Shown here: one piece after another, positions 43,742 through 52,780 of the stretch
Numbering within the stretch: the first letter of the stretch is position 1
Layout of the letters: each line of letters starts with the position of its first letter
Source: Flavobacteriaceae bacterium MAR_2009_75
Lineage (GTDB): Bacteria; Bacteroidota; Bacteroidia; Flavobacteriales; Flavobacteriaceae
Reading direction: 5' to 3'
Assembly (NCBI GenBank): GCA_002813285.1
Contig: PHTZ01000001.1
Span: 3,533,501-3,597,500 of the forward strand
DNA: 64,000 nucleotides
The notes under the pieces: model-generated
Seen by the model: only the letters and a program-made list of their open reading frames with translations
Databases searched by the model: none
What the model was told of the DNA's origin: nothing
Position numbers and translations under genes: made by a program

Positions 43742-45977
43742 CCGAACTTCTTAGGTTTTTATTGTCAAAAATATTTTCACCTATTTTTTGATAGAAAACT
43801 TCGGGTTTAAAAGGTTTGGTTATTACATCGTTACACCCCGCAGCATAAAAACTTTCTAAACTATCGTCAAGTGAGATTGCGGTAAGCGCCACTATCGGAG
43901 TAATCTTATCGAATTTGCGAATCTCAATGGTTGCCTCTTCTCCGCCTATACCTGGCATATGAATGTCCATTAAAATACCATCGTACTTGTTCTCTTTGGC
44001 CAAATCGATGGCTTCGCCACCGTTGTTGGCTATATCACTGGTAATTTCTTTTTTGGTCAGCATTTTTTTGGTAATCACCTGATTGATTTTGTTGTCTTCA
44101 ACAATCAATAGGTGCAACCCTTTAAAATCAAAGTCCTTTTCGGTTATTTCAAACGGAACATCATCGACTAAGGCGTCTTTACTTTTCATGTCTAGTTCAA
44201 AAAAGAACGAACTTCCTTCACCTAACTTGCTCTCTAGTTGTATTTTACTGTTAAACAAGCCTAATAAACTTTTAACTATTGTCAAGCCAAGCCCAGTACC
44301 ACCGTATTCACGATTAATTTGAATAGATCCCTGCTCAAAACCTTCGAAAATATTTTCTTGCTGATCTCGTGAAATTCCGATACCATTATCTTTGACCTCA
44401 AAGTACAGTTTTACATTTTCATCTTCTTTCTCCAACAAATTAGCGATTACCTTAACCTCTCCGTTTTTAGTGAATTTTAGAGCATTGCCCACTAGGTTCA
44501 TAAATACCTGTGACAGTTTAATGGGGTCGCTCATTAGGTGAGAAGGTATGTCTTCATCATACTCCAGAATAATATCGGTATCATTACTGTGCGCACTTTG
44601 TTGAAGTGAATCGATTACTTCTTGCAAAATCTTTTTGAGATTGAACTCAACATTCATCGGCTCTAACTTGTCGGCATCGATTTTATTGATCTGAAGAATA
44701 TCATTAATGAAGTTGAGTAGATAATCACCGGAAAATTTAAGTGCTTTAAGATGTTCTTTTTGGTTTTCACTTGGGTTTTCTTCCAGTAAGAGGTGAGTCA
44801 AGCCGGTAACCGCATAAAGAGGAGTTCTTAATTCATGGCTTACCGTCGACAAAAAGTTTGTTTTTGCCTCCATGGCAGTTACTGCTGCATCTCTAGCTCC
44901 TTTGAGTTCGGTATTCTTAGTTTGTAAGAGGTCGTTGGTCTTTAACTTTATCTGATTGTTTCTAAAAAGTGAAACCGCCAATAGAGTTATAATAATCAAC
45001 AATGCAGAGGTTAGAATCGCGGCAATGTCTGACTGGTTTTTAGATTCGTTCAATTCTTCGATTTTTTGTTCTTGGCGCCTTATTTCATCGCTCATAAAAT
45101 CGAATTGAATTTTTTCCGCGGTCTTCGTTTCCGTTTTCATCTTGGCAATGTTGAACAACGAATCTCTTATATGTAGTAAATTTTTATTGTTTGCCAAAGA
45201 TGAATCATATCTCTCAAGTGATTCATAAACCTTCGTTAACAATTCATTGGCTTCCCAAATTTCTTTGGAAAAAGCATTTTCATTGGCAAGTTTAAGGGCA
45301 CTCTCTGCGTTGGAGGCACTTTCCTCTAAGTTCTCTGTTTCAAAATGAAGTTGAGCCAGTCCTAAATAGGCTTTTGCGGCCAAAAACTCACTTTCATAAA
45401 TATCTGTATTGATTATGAGTGAGTTAAAGTTCTTTGCAGCACTTTCATACTTCTCAAGGTTCATATAAATCTTTGCCTCAACCAGTAATACGTTGTTGAA
45501 AAAATTACGGTCGTTGTTGAGGTGCTTGGCCTCATTGAGTAAAAATATCGCTTGAAAATTCTTTCCATCATGAAACAAAAGAATGGCTTCTATATACTTT
45601 TGCATAGCATCGCCATAGGGGTATTCGATATCTTTTAGTAAGGCTTTTGCACGGTCCCAGAAAAAATAAGTAGTTTCCTCTTTATTTAGTTTTAAGTAGA
45701 GCAAGGCGTGCTCTTGGTAGCTGTTAATCAAAGATTTTACATCTTCATTTTCTTCTGCCGCTTTCGATGCTTTTTCTAATTCTTCAAGTGCTAAATCGGT
45801 CTGACCTTGATTGCTAAATATTCGAGCTCTATCGAAATATACTTTGGGGTCTTGAAGTTCAAGAGTATCTTGAGTTTCGAGTACAGATTCTTGAGCGGTA
45901 ATCTTTAAAACTGAAAAGAGTACTACTAATACTAGAATTAAACGGTAAGTTGCTATATGTCTAAAATTAAATTTCAA
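43734..45977 (-). CDS. TPR hybrid sensor histidine kinase / response regulator
   Basis: 747 residues with a TTG start and a signal peptide (ILVLVVLFSVLKITAQ). Residues about 40-290 are TPR-like helices (periplasmic), then a transmembrane helix (about 315-337). Next are HisKA (STVSHELRTPLYAV), HATPase (NLVGNALKFTKNG, VKDNGIGIS, GGTGLGLTIVKSLL) and a C-terminal receiver (LLIVEDNKINQ, GILMDIHMPG, ITKPFKP). There is no DNA-binding output. The start codon overlaps the gap stop as TTGA, a 4-nt overlap that suggests translational coupling to GAPDH. The signal is unknown. Confidence 0.92.
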   Translation of the reverse strand: MKFNFRHIATYRLILVLVVLFSVLKITAQESVLETQDTLELQDPKVYFDRARIFSNQGQTDLALEELEKASKAAEENEDVKSLINSYQEHALLYLKLNKEETTYFFWDRAKALLKDIEYPYGDAMQKYIEAILLFHDGKNFQAIFLLNEAKHLNNDRNFFNNVLLVEAKIYMNLEKYESAAKNFNSLIINTDIYESEFLAAKAYLGLAQLHFETENLEESASNAESALKLANENAFSKEIWEANELLTKVYESLERYDSSLANNKNLLHIRDSLFNIAKMKTETKTAEKIQFDFMSDEIRRQEQKIEELNESKNQSDIAAILTSALLIIITLLAVSLFRNNQIKLKTNDLLQTKNTELKGARDAAVTAMEAKTNFLSTVSHELRTPLYAVTGLTHLLLEENPSENQKEHLKALKFSGDYLLNFINDILQINKIDADKLEPMNVEFNLKKILQEVIDSLQQSAHSNDTDIILEYDEDIPSHLMSDPIKLSQVFMNLVGNALKFTKNGEVKVIANLLEKEDENVKLYFEVKDNGIGISRDQQENIFEGFEQGSIQINREYGGTGLGLTIVKSLLGLFNSKIQLESKLGEGSSFFFELDMKSKDALVDDVPFEITEKDFDFKGLHLLIVEDNKINQVITKKMLTKKEITSDIANNGGEAIDLAKENKYDGILMDIHMPGIGGEEATIEIRKFDKITPIVALTAISLDDSLESFYAAGCNDVITKPFKPEVFYQKIGENIFDNKNLRSSVT

Positions 45978-46984
45978 ACGTAATTTTTATGTCTCAATAA
46001 TTGAATTAAATCGACAATTCTACTACTGTAACCGGTCTCATTGTCATACCAACCAATAATTTTTACCATCTTTCCAATTACAGAAGTCATCTCAGAATCA
46101 AACGTACAAGAGTGATAACTATTGTTTATATCGATAGATACTATTGGGTTTTCAGTATATAAAATTATGTTTTTCAATTCATTAAGCGAATTTTTTTTGA
46201 ATGATGCATTAACTTCTTCTATCGAAGTCTCTTTTTTAACATTGAATGTGATGTCGGTGAGAGAGCCATTCGGTACAGGTACCCGTATGCCACAACCACC
46301 GATTACGTTAGATAAATGGGGAAAGATTTTAGTGAGTGCCTTTGCTGCACCGGTGGTGGTAGGCACAATCGATTGCGCTGCTGCCCTGGCCCTTCTTAAA
46401 TCGTGATGAGGTTGGTCATGCAAACTTTGATCACTGGTGTAGGAATGTATGGTTGTTATGTAAGCTTGCTCAATACCGCATAGTTCATCAATAATTTTAA
46501 TCATGGGAGCAGCGTTATTGGTGGTACAAGAAGCGTTTGATATGATATCGTCAGATTCTTCGATAATAGTTTCATTAACACCTAAAACCACCATAGGAAG
46601 GCTCTCATCTGCAGGAGGTGCAGAAAGAATAACCTTAGCTGCCCCATTTTTGATATGGTACTTTAGAGTATCACGAGTTTTGAACTTGCCCGAACATTCA
46701 ACCACGATATCAACTTCATTTCTCGACCAATCAATTGTTTTTGGAGAAAGATGGTTGGTAAGCTCAATTTTCTGCCCTTCAACGATTATTTGATCCTGAT
46801 CGTAACCGACCTCACACTCAAAAATACCATGAATACTATCGAATTTCAGAAGGTGCGATAAAGTTCGGGCATCCGCTAGGTCATTAATGGCAGTTACCTG
46901 TAACTCGGGATGCCTGTGCAACATTCGGAATAGGGTGCGACCAATTCGTCCAAACCCGTTGATGCCTATATTAGTTGTTTTCAT
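45974..46984 (-). CDS. gap: glyceraldehyde-3-phosphate dehydrogenase, type I
   Basis: 336 residues. NAD site GINGFGRIGR with N34/D35 (INDLAD, an NAD-preferring pattern), catalytic C153 in SNASCTTN and H180 in TTIHSYT. Some positions differ from the common GAPDH (FDSIHGIF for YDSTHG.F, and a short C-terminal tail RHKNYV), so it may be one of several paralogues. It lies 42 bp after lipA and overlaps the start of the TPR histidine kinase. Which direction (glycolytic or gluconeogenic) it serves cannot be told. Confidence 0.94.
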   Translation of the reverse strand: MKTTNIGINGFGRIGRTLFRMLHRHPELQVTAINDLADARTLSHLLKFDSIHGIFECEVGYDQDQIIVEGQKIELTNHLSPKTIDWSRNEVDIVVECSGKFKTRDTLKYHIKNGAAKVILSAPPADESLPMVVLGVNETIIEESDDIISNASCTTNNAAPMIKIIDELCGIEQAYITTIHSYTSDQSLHDQPHHDLRRARAAAQSIVPTTTGAAKALTKIFPHLSNVIGGCGIRVPVPNGSLTDITFNVKKETSIEEVNASFKKNSLNELKNIILYTENPIVSIDINNSYHSCTFDSEMTSVIGKMVKIIGWYDNETGYSSRIVDLIQLLRHKNYV

Positions 46985-47026
46985 GGATTTTTAGGGAGGT
47001 AAACTTCTTGGGGAGCTCAAAATAAC

Positions 47027-47902
47027 TTAATCAATATGCTTATGGGCCTTGTATGACGATCTTACCAAAGCACCACTCTCCACATGTCTAAAGCCCATTT
47101 TTAAACCTATTTCTTCGTACTTCTTAAACTGCTCGGGAAGTATAAATTCTTTCACAGGGAGATGTTTTTTTGAGGGTTGTAAGTATTGGCCAATGGTTAC
47201 AACGTCGACTTTTGCATTTCGAAGATCTTCCATAGTCTCGATAACTTCTTCCTCAAGTTCTCCGAGACCTAGCATTATGCCCGATTTGGTACGGTTTACA
47301 CCGCTGTCACGAAGGTATCTAAGTACTTCAAGACTACGGTCATATTTTGCTTGAATTCGCACTTCTCGAGTGAGTCTTTTAACGGTTTCCATGTTATGAG
47401 AAACCACCTCTGGAGCTACTTTCACGATTCTATCGATATGTCTTTCTATCCCTTGAAAATCAGGAATTAAAGTTTCTAGGGTGGTATTCGGGTTCATACG
47501 ACGGATTGCCTTTACGGTTTCCGCCCATATTATAGAACCCATATCTTTTAAGTCATCACGATCTACCGAGGTAACAACTGCATGTTTAATACCCATAATC
47601 TTAATAGATCGGGCCACTTTTTCAGGTTCGGCCCAATCAACCGTTGATGGGCGGCCCGTTTTAACGCCACAAAAGCCACATGACCGGGTACATACATTAC
47701 CCAGGATCATGAAGGTCGCAGTACCTTCGCCCCAACATTCGCCCATATTCGGGCAGCTGCCCGAAGTGCAGATGGTATGCAAGTCGTATTTGTCGACCAG
47801 ACCTCTTAATTGTGTATATTTCTTACCTGTAGGAAGCTTTACCCTTAACCATTTTGGTTTACCTTTTGGAGGTGCTACACTAGCTACGGTGTCTGTGCTC
47901 AT
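47027..47902 (-). CDS. lipA: lipoyl synthase
   Basis: 291 residues. Radical SAM enzyme that inserts two sulfurs into protein-bound octanoyl groups. Both clusters are visible: the auxiliary cluster C45, C50, C56 ([12 protein letters not shown]) and the radical SAM cluster C71, C75, C78 (CTRSCGFC). The C-terminal RSSY that supplies the Ser ligand is present ([13 protein letters not shown]). TATATTTG on the minus strand (47930-47923) gives a leader of about 15 nt, although no -33 TTG is well placed. It lies between an ECF sigma gene and gap. Confidence 0.97.
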   Translation of the reverse strand: MSTDTVASVAPPKGKPKWLRVKLPTGKKYTQLRGLVDKYDLHTICTSGSCPNMGECWGEGTATFMILGNVCTRSCGFCGVKTGRPSTVDWAEPEKVARSIKIMGIKHAVVTSVDRDDLKDMGSIIWAETVKAIRRMNPNTTLETLIPDFQGIERHIDRIVKVAPEVVSHNMETVKRLTREVRIQAKYDRSLEVLRYLRDSGVNRTKSGIMLGLGELEEEVIETMEDLRNAKVDVVTIGQYLQPSKKHLPVKEFILPEQFKKYEEIGLKMGFRHVESGALVRSSYKAHKHID

Positions 47903-48006
47903 ACTTAAACTTTGTTTGAGGGCAAATATACGAAACTAATAGGGGTTCGCTGTTAAAGCAAGATAACCGATTTAATTCATCGGGTTCTCATTGAATTTAG
48001 TCGACT

Positions 48007-48564
48007 CTATGTGGTTTTACCTCTGATGACCTGGGCCAAAAGCTTTTTTGCCCTTAGAATTTTAACTTTTACATTGTTGATGGGCTCATTAAGTTCTTCG
48101 GAAATATCGGCGTAACTTAATTCTTTGAAGTATCTAAGATTGATAATCTCTTGGTAGTGGGGTTTTAACTTCTTGATATCAGAAAGGAGATTGGCAAGAT
48201 TTTGCTCTGAAATTAAAAGATCTTCTGCCGATGGTGCGTCGTCGAGTACTGTTCTCACCGAGTCTTGATTCCCACCTGTTTCTAAATTTTTTTTTCTCTT
48301 TCGGATAAGGTCTACGTGAATATTCTTCGAAATAGCGATGAGCCAAGTTTTAAATTCGTAATTCTCGTTGTACGTATTTAATTTATCGAACGCTTTAGAG
48401 AATGTTTGTATGGTAATATCTTCGGCGTCGTTTTCGTTTTCGGTTCGCTTTAGTTGAAACCCGTAGACTCCGTTCCAAAATTTATCCAACAAGTGGCTAT
48501 AGGCAATTTGGCTACCCGAAAGCGCTTTTTTTATTGTGGCTTGGGTATCGTCGGGTGATGCCAA
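48007..48564 (-). CDS. ECF-type RNA polymerase sigma factor
   Basis: 185 residues. Sigma-2 region: DAEDITIQTFSKAFDKL with FKTWLIAISKNIHVDLIRKRKK; sigma-4 region: LKPHYQEIINLRYFKELSYADISEELNEPINNVKVKILRAKKLL. The only usable start is TTG at 48564, with no in-frame ATG before region 2. The frame continues from the small Cys-rich gene upstream, separated by its TAA and six codons. No anti-sigma is adjacent, and the Cys-rich membrane protein could fill that role. Confidence 0.9.
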   Translation of the reverse strand: MASPDDTQATIKKALSGSQIAYSHLLDKFWNGVYGFQLKRTENENDAEDITIQTFSKAFDKLNTYNENYEFKTWLIAISKNIHVDLIRKRKKNLETGGNQDSVRTVLDDAPSAEDLLISEQNLANLLSDIKKLKPHYQEIINLRYFKELSYADISEELNEPINNVKVKILRAKKLLAQVIRGKTT

Positions 48565-48582
48565 GGCTGGGGGCTTTTTACG

Positions 48583-48798
48583 TTAGGGGGTCTGTAATTC
48601 TGACCCGGATTCGTTTCTGCAATCTTGTTCACTCGGTAATTTACCGCACATGCCACACGCTTCACCATCTTGGTTCAAAAACGGACTTTGACTTGCACAG
48701 GTACCTGCGAATTCACCATCTTTTTTAGACCAGATTTTAATGGCGATACCGGCAAATGCCAAAGCCAATAAACCTACGGTCAATAATATCAACTTCAT
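48583..48798 (-). CDS. small Cys-rich membrane protein
   Basis: 71 residues. One N-terminal helix (LILLTVGLLALAFAGIAIKIW) is followed by a short tail with four Cys: GTCASQSPF, EACGMCGK and QDCRN, so a CxxC pair and two single Cys. The same kind of protein is common in flavobacteria under names such as membrane or secreted protein. It could bind a metal or sense redox state. The preceding minus-strand promoter (48844-48817) and the sigma gene 18 bp downstream in the same frame imply one transcript. Confidence 0.8.
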   Translation of the reverse strand: MKLILLTVGLLALAFAGIAIKIWSKKDGEFAGTCASQSPFLNQDGEACGMCGKLPSEQDCRNESGSELQTP

Positions 48799-48816
48799 AA
48801 TTCGTTCAATTTGCTA

Positions 48817-48844
48817 CAAAGATACAAAATAAGCCCCGAAACAA
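48817..48844 (-). promoter_or_regulatory. promoter of the small Cys-rich protein and ECF sigma unit
   Basis: On the minus strand TTG (48844-48842), 17 bases, then TATCTTTG (48824-48817), a good match to the -33/-7 consensus. The leader would be about 14 nt. Confidence 0.55.
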
Positions 48845-48885
48845 AAGTCTCGAGGCTTGAGGATATATAAGTGCTATAGTTGATT

Positions 48886-49644
48886 TTAATATGCGATATT
48901 GGCAACAATATTTTCAACCGTTGGGGTTTGATTACCTCCCTTGGGTTCTATAGTAATATAGCTTATAGCTTTGTCGGCATAAGGTAGTGCCAATAACTTT
49001 TCTTGACTATCGGCTTCATGAATTATACCTAGGTTGACCATGCTCCCGTTGACTTCGGCCCACATCTGATAACATTGGTCTTGAGGTAAATTCGGCAATT
49101 TACTGACATTAATGTATGAGAGCCTCTTGACTGGGTTAATATAAGCTACGGCCTTAAGCTCTTTAGCTTTTTTATTACCCTTAACACTAACTTTTTTAGT
49201 TTCGGGATTTTGAAGAACGATAAACTGATTGCGAACATCTTCTAATTGCTCGCGCATAGTTTCTTCTAAATCGTCAATTTTATTATTGACGATAGCATTC
49301 TCTTCCTGAAGACTTTGATTTTGGTCCCAGAAGAAAAAGCTTGCACCTGCAGAAATTAAAACAGCTATACTGGCCGCAATGGCCATTCTGTAAAATTTGT
49401 TACGGCCTACATGCTCTTTTCTCACACTTGCAAAAACCTTTTCGCGAAGCTCATCGGATGCTTTTACAGCATGTAACTTGGCATAAGCTTCTAAATTTTC
49501 TTGAAGTTCGTTATAAGCTTCTCGAACTTCAGGGTACATGGCGATATAACGCTCAGCTTGCATAGCCTCCTCTTCACTAGTAGTACCTATTAGATACTTT
49601 TCTAGAATGTCAGAATCTAAAAATTGTTTTATTTTTTGTTTCAT
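48886..49644 (-). CDS. anti-sigma factor, RskA type
   Basis: 252 residues. The N-terminal cytoplasmic part (LDSDILEKYLIGTTSEEEAMQAERYIAMYPEV) is the anti-sigma helical domain without zinc ligands. A transmembrane helix (about 84-104, MAIAASIAVLISAGASFFFW) is followed by a coiled coil (SLQEENAIVNNKIDDLEETMREQL) and a periplasmic RskA-like beta domain (LPQDQCYQMWAEVNGSMVNLGII). It lies 4 bp after its sigma gene, the standard pair. Release would be by regulated proteolysis; the signal is unknown. Confidence 0.92.
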   Translation of the reverse strand: MKQKIKQFLDSDILEKYLIGTTSEEEAMQAERYIAMYPEVREAYNELQENLEAYAKLHAVKASDELREKVFASVRKEHVGRNKFYRMAIAASIAVLISAGASFFFWDQNQSLQEENAIVNNKIDDLEETMREQLEDVRNQFIVLQNPETKKVSVKGNKKAKELKAVAYINPVKRLSYINVSKLPNLPQDQCYQMWAEVNGSMVNLGIIHEADSQEKLLALPYADKAISYITIEPKGGNQTPTVENIVANIAY

Positions 49645-49648
49645 GATG

Positions 49649-50215
49649 TTATGGTATCAGGTTCAACAATAAAACCAAAAGCAATATTGGGACATAAATT
49701 TTTCTGAGTTCCCTTAATCCGATTTTAAGTCGAGACTTTATAGTTCCCAGTGGAATACCCAGTTCATCGCTAGCCTCTTGCTGTGTCATGCCCTGAAAAA
49801 AAAGGGCATCTAACACAATCTGATATTTTGGCTCTATCTTATCTAGATTTTCACTAACGTCCATAAGCTCCGGTCTGGTGCTATTGACGCCTAGATTATA
49901 TACGTCTGAAACGTCGATTTGGATTTCTTTGTCACTTTTTGTATTTACGCTGCGCAATTTATCGATTGCAGTATTTCTTGTTATACGGAATAACCAAGTA
50001 AAAAGTTTGGCTTTTGATACATCGTAAGAATCTGATTTTTTCCATATTTTAACGAAACTTTCTTGTAATACATCTTGCGCCAACTCTTCGTCACGAACCA
50101 CCTTATTGGCAACACCTAATAAAGTGTCTCCGTAGTGTTCATACAATAACGAAATAGCTTTTTCATTTCGCTCTTGAAGTAATTCAACAATGTGCTTTTC
50201 AAGTAAGGTGCTCAT
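49649..50215 (-). CDS. ECF-type RNA polymerase sigma factor, SigK-like, paired with anti-sigma
   Basis: 188 residues. Region 2: DEELAQDVLQESFVKIWKKSDSYD and FTWLFRITRNTAIDKLRS; region 4: LDALFFQGMTQQEASDELGIPLGTIKSRLKIGLRELR. The final ILLLVLLLNLIP is hydrophobic, odd for a sigma factor, and may dock on the membrane or on the anti-sigma. It precedes the RskA-type anti-sigma by 4 bp. Upstream lies a 206-bp spacer with hairpins and a TATTTTTG -7 box on the minus strand (50335-50328). Confidence 0.92.
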   Translation of the reverse strand: MSTLLEKHIVELLQERNEKAISLLYEHYGDTLLGVANKVVRDEELAQDVLQESFVKIWKKSDSYDVSKAKLFTWLFRITRNTAIDKLRSVNTKSDKEIQIDVSDVYNLGVNSTRPELMDVSENLDKIEPKYQIVLDALFFQGMTQQEASDELGIPLGTIKSRLKIGLRELRKIYVPILLLVLLLNLIP

Positions 50216-50344
50216 AAATTTTGTGAGGTCTCAAAAAAAATTTCATATTGGGGCATCCAGCATGGTAAGTTCGACCGTATATGTTAAAACGCTAAAATAT
50301 AAAATTGATTGCTATATCAGCGTTTTGCAAAAATATTAATGTAT

Positions 50345-50371
50345 AAATGTGCACTTGGTAACTGCACATTT
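50345..50371. repeat. 9-bp inverted repeat in the sigK-murB spacer
   Basis: AAATGTGCA (50345-50353) and TGCACATTT (50363-50371) around a 9-nt loop, followed on the plus strand by AATTTTT. It could end a plus-strand RNA or be a hairpin in the sigma leader region. It lies just upstream of the sigma -7 box. Confidence 0.55.
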
Positions 50372-50397
50372 AATTTTTGGTTAGTTTGGTTTGGTAT

Positions 50398-50423
50398 AAC
50401 CCCTAAAGTTTTCTTTAGGGGTT
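50398..50423 (+). terminator. plus-strand terminator overlapping the murB stop
   Basis: AACCCCTAAAG (50398-50408), TTTT loop, CTTTAGGGGTT (50413-50423), then ATTTTATT. The T-rich tail is on the plus strand only, so the hairpin best fits a plus-strand transcript, though no plus-strand gene precedes it. It may also end murB on the minus strand. Confidence 0.55.
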
Positions 50424-51438
50424 ATTTTATTATATTAACTTCTGGAATTATCTGTATTTCAAAAGTTTGGCGCACTTTGTTTATGATTTTATAGGCCAAA
50501 TTCAATATATCTTTTCCTGTGGCATTGCCATGATTGACCAAAACCAAAGCCTGATTTTTATGAATGCCGGCATCGCCATATCTTTTCCCCTTAAAACCGC
50601 ATTGTTCAATAAGCCAACCTGCGGGAATTTTATAAGCTTCATCAGAAATTTTATAAAAAGGAGCGGTAGGGTGGTTTTTGTAGAAATTTTTAAATTGTCT
50701 TGCGGAAATTATCGGGTTTTTGAAGAAACTACCACTATTGCCTAACTCTTTAGGGTCGGGTAGTTTTTCTAGTCGTATGGCTATTACCGCATTCGAAATA
50801 TCCTTAATCGATGGTTCTTTTATGCCATGCTCTTGAAGTTTAGCTTCAATAGCCCCATAAGACGTATTCTTTTTGTGATTATTTTTAGTAAGTTCGAGTG
50901 TGACCGAGGTAATTATATATTTTCCTTTTCCTTGATTTTTAAAATAGGAATCACGATAGCCAAACTCACAGTCTTCTTTGGTAAAGGTCTCTAGTTCTTG
51001 GGTTTGAATGTTCATCGCCTCACAACGAACGAAAGTGTCTTTGAGCTCTACACCATAGGCGCCAATATTCTGAATGGGAGCGGTACCGGTATTGCCCGGG
51101 ATCAGAGACATGTTTTCCAGTCCACCATAGCCTTGCTCTAAAGTATGAAGAACCATTTGATGCCAATTTTCACCGGCCATTATTTTTAGTTCGACATTGT
51201 TTCGAGCATCTTTTTCTACAGAAATACCCTTAATGTTGATATGCATTACCAAAGCATCAATATCAGCGGTAATGAGCATATTGCTTCCTCCGCTTATAAC
51301 AAATTTTTCAGAAAATTCTTCAAGTTGTAGAGCCTTTCGCAGGTCATCGACACTTTCTATTTCACAAAAGAACTTAGCTTTAGCATTTATGCCAAATGTG
51401 TTGTAAGGTTTGAGAGAGATGTTTTCTATTATTTCCAT
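50422..51438 (-). CDS. murB: UDP-N-acetylenolpyruvoylglucosamine reductase
   Basis: 338 residues from ATG 51438. Its start overlaps the aminotransferase stop as TGATG, pointing to coupled translation. The FAD-binding part has FVISGGSNMLI and GYGGLENMSLIPGNTGTAPIQNIGAYG. The YRDSYFKNQGK motif marks the type I enzyme, and NSGSFFKNPI holds the Ser proton donor. The enzyme makes UDP-N-acetylmuramate for peptidoglycan in the cytoplasm. Confidence 0.96.
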   Translation of the reverse strand: MEIIENISLKPYNTFGINAKAKFFCEIESVDDLRKALQLEEFSEKFVISGGSNMLITADIDALVMHINIKGISVEKDARNNVELKIMAGENWHQMVLHTLEQGYGGLENMSLIPGNTGTAPIQNIGAYGVELKDTFVRCEAMNIQTQELETFTKEDCEFGYRDSYFKNQGKGKYIITSVTLELTKNNHKKNTSYGAIEAKLQEHGIKEPSIKDISNAVIAIRLEKLPDPKELGNSGSFFKNPIISARQFKNFYKNHPTAPFYKISDEAYKIPAGWLIEQCGFKGKRYGDAGIHKNQALVLVNHGNATGKDILNLAYKIINKVRQTFEIQIIPEVNIIK

Positions 51439-52628
51439 CAACCTTTATAACTCTTTAAGGCTGTATTTAGTATCTTAACCGCCCTTTTAAGGCTTTCTTT
51501 TTCGAGTACATATGCTATTCGTACTTGATTCTTTCCGTAGCCATCGCTGGCATAAAAGCCTGCAGCAGGTGCCACCATCACCGTTTCACCATCAAGCTCA
51601 AAGTCTTGGAGTAGCCATTGTGCAAAATGGTCGGAATCTTTGATGGGTAACTCGGCAATACAATAAAAAGCACCTTGAGGTCGACCAATCTTTACGCCTT
51701 CTATTTTTTCGAGCTCTTCTATTAATAAATTTCTTCGACCTACATATTCTTCTTTTACATCGTCAAAATATTGCTGAGGTGTTTCTAAAGCTGCCTCACT
51801 GGCTATCTGTGCAAAAGTTGGGGGTGATAGGCGTGCTTGAGCGAATTTCAGCGCTGTTTGTATAACTTCTTTGTTTTTCGTGACCAAACACCCGATACGA
51901 GCACCGCACATACTGTACCTTTTAGATACAGAATCTACAATAATGGCATTCTCTTCTAAACCCTCTTCTTGTAAAATGGAGTAGTGTTCGCGGCCATCGT
52001 AGGTGAATTCTCTGTACACTTCATCGGACACCAGAAAAATATCATATTTCTTGACTATCGCGGCCAATTTTTTGATTTCATCTTTGGTGTACAGATAGCC
52101 TGTTGGATTACCGGGGTTGCAGATTAGTATCGCTTTGGTTTTCTCGGTAATCAGTTTCTCGAACTCTTCAATGGGAGGGAGGGCGAAATTATTGTCTATA
52201 TGGGAAATTACGGGTACAACATTCACTCCCGCCGCTGCGGCGAAACCATTGTAATTGGCATAAAAAGGTTCAGGTACGATTATCTCGTCACCATAATCTG
52301 TAATACTGCCCATGGTAAAAGCCAATGCTTCAGAACCTCCGGTGGTAACTATAATGTCACTCGCATTTACATATATGTTATTTTTCGCATAATAGGCCGC
52401 CAATTTTTCTCGGTATTCCTCAGAGCCTTCGGTACGGCTGTATTCCACTATTTCGAGCGTATTGTTTTTTACGGCATCAAGGGCAATTTGAGGAGTTTTG
52501 ATATCGGGTTGGCCGATATTCAGGTGAATGACCTTTTTTCCTTTTTTCTTTGCTTCTTCCGCAAAAGGAACCAATTTTCTAATAGGGGATGCAGGCATAT
52601 TCAGCCCTTTTTCTGATACTAATGGCAT
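51438..52628 (-). CDS. class I/II PLP aminotransferase (aspartate aminotransferase-like)
   Basis: 396 residues. PLP fold-type I enzyme. The Schiff-base Lys is in VDSVSKRYSMCGARIGCL, PLP contacts are in TTGGSEALAF, NPGNPTGYLY and VSDEVYREF, and R in the C-terminal region (VRIAYVL) binds the carboxylate. The subgroup is near the Igamma aspartate/tyrosine aminotransferases. Donor and acceptor are not certain from sequence. It is co-transcribed with murB through a TGATG overlap. Confidence 0.9.
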   Translation of the reverse strand: MPLVSEKGLNMPASPIRKLVPFAEEAKKKGKKVIHLNIGQPDIKTPQIALDAVKNNTLEIVEYSRTEGSEEYREKLAAYYAKNNIYVNASDIIVTTGGSEALAFTMGSITDYGDEIIVPEPFYANYNGFAAAAGVNVVPVISHIDNNFALPPIEEFEKLITEKTKAILICNPGNPTGYLYTKDEIKKLAAIVKKYDIFLVSDEVYREFTYDGREHYSILQEEGLEENAIIVDSVSKRYSMCGARIGCLVTKNKEVIQTALKFAQARLSPPTFAQIASEAALETPQQYFDDVKEEYVGRRNLLIEELEKIEGVKIGRPQGAFYCIAELPIKDSDHFAQWLLQDFELDGETVMVAPAAGFYASDGYGKNQVRIAYVLEKESLKRAVKILNTALKSYKG

Positions 52629-52780
52629 AAAGTTTCAATTTTGAAGCAAAAATGCTAAAACCTATTCGATAAAACTAGTATACGCACAGACATTTGAGGT
52701 ATTAGGTTTCTGTTAAACTTTTAAAGGGTAAGCTAAAAAATTAGTAAATTATAGAGGTTAAGTATTTAATTCAGTGATAG

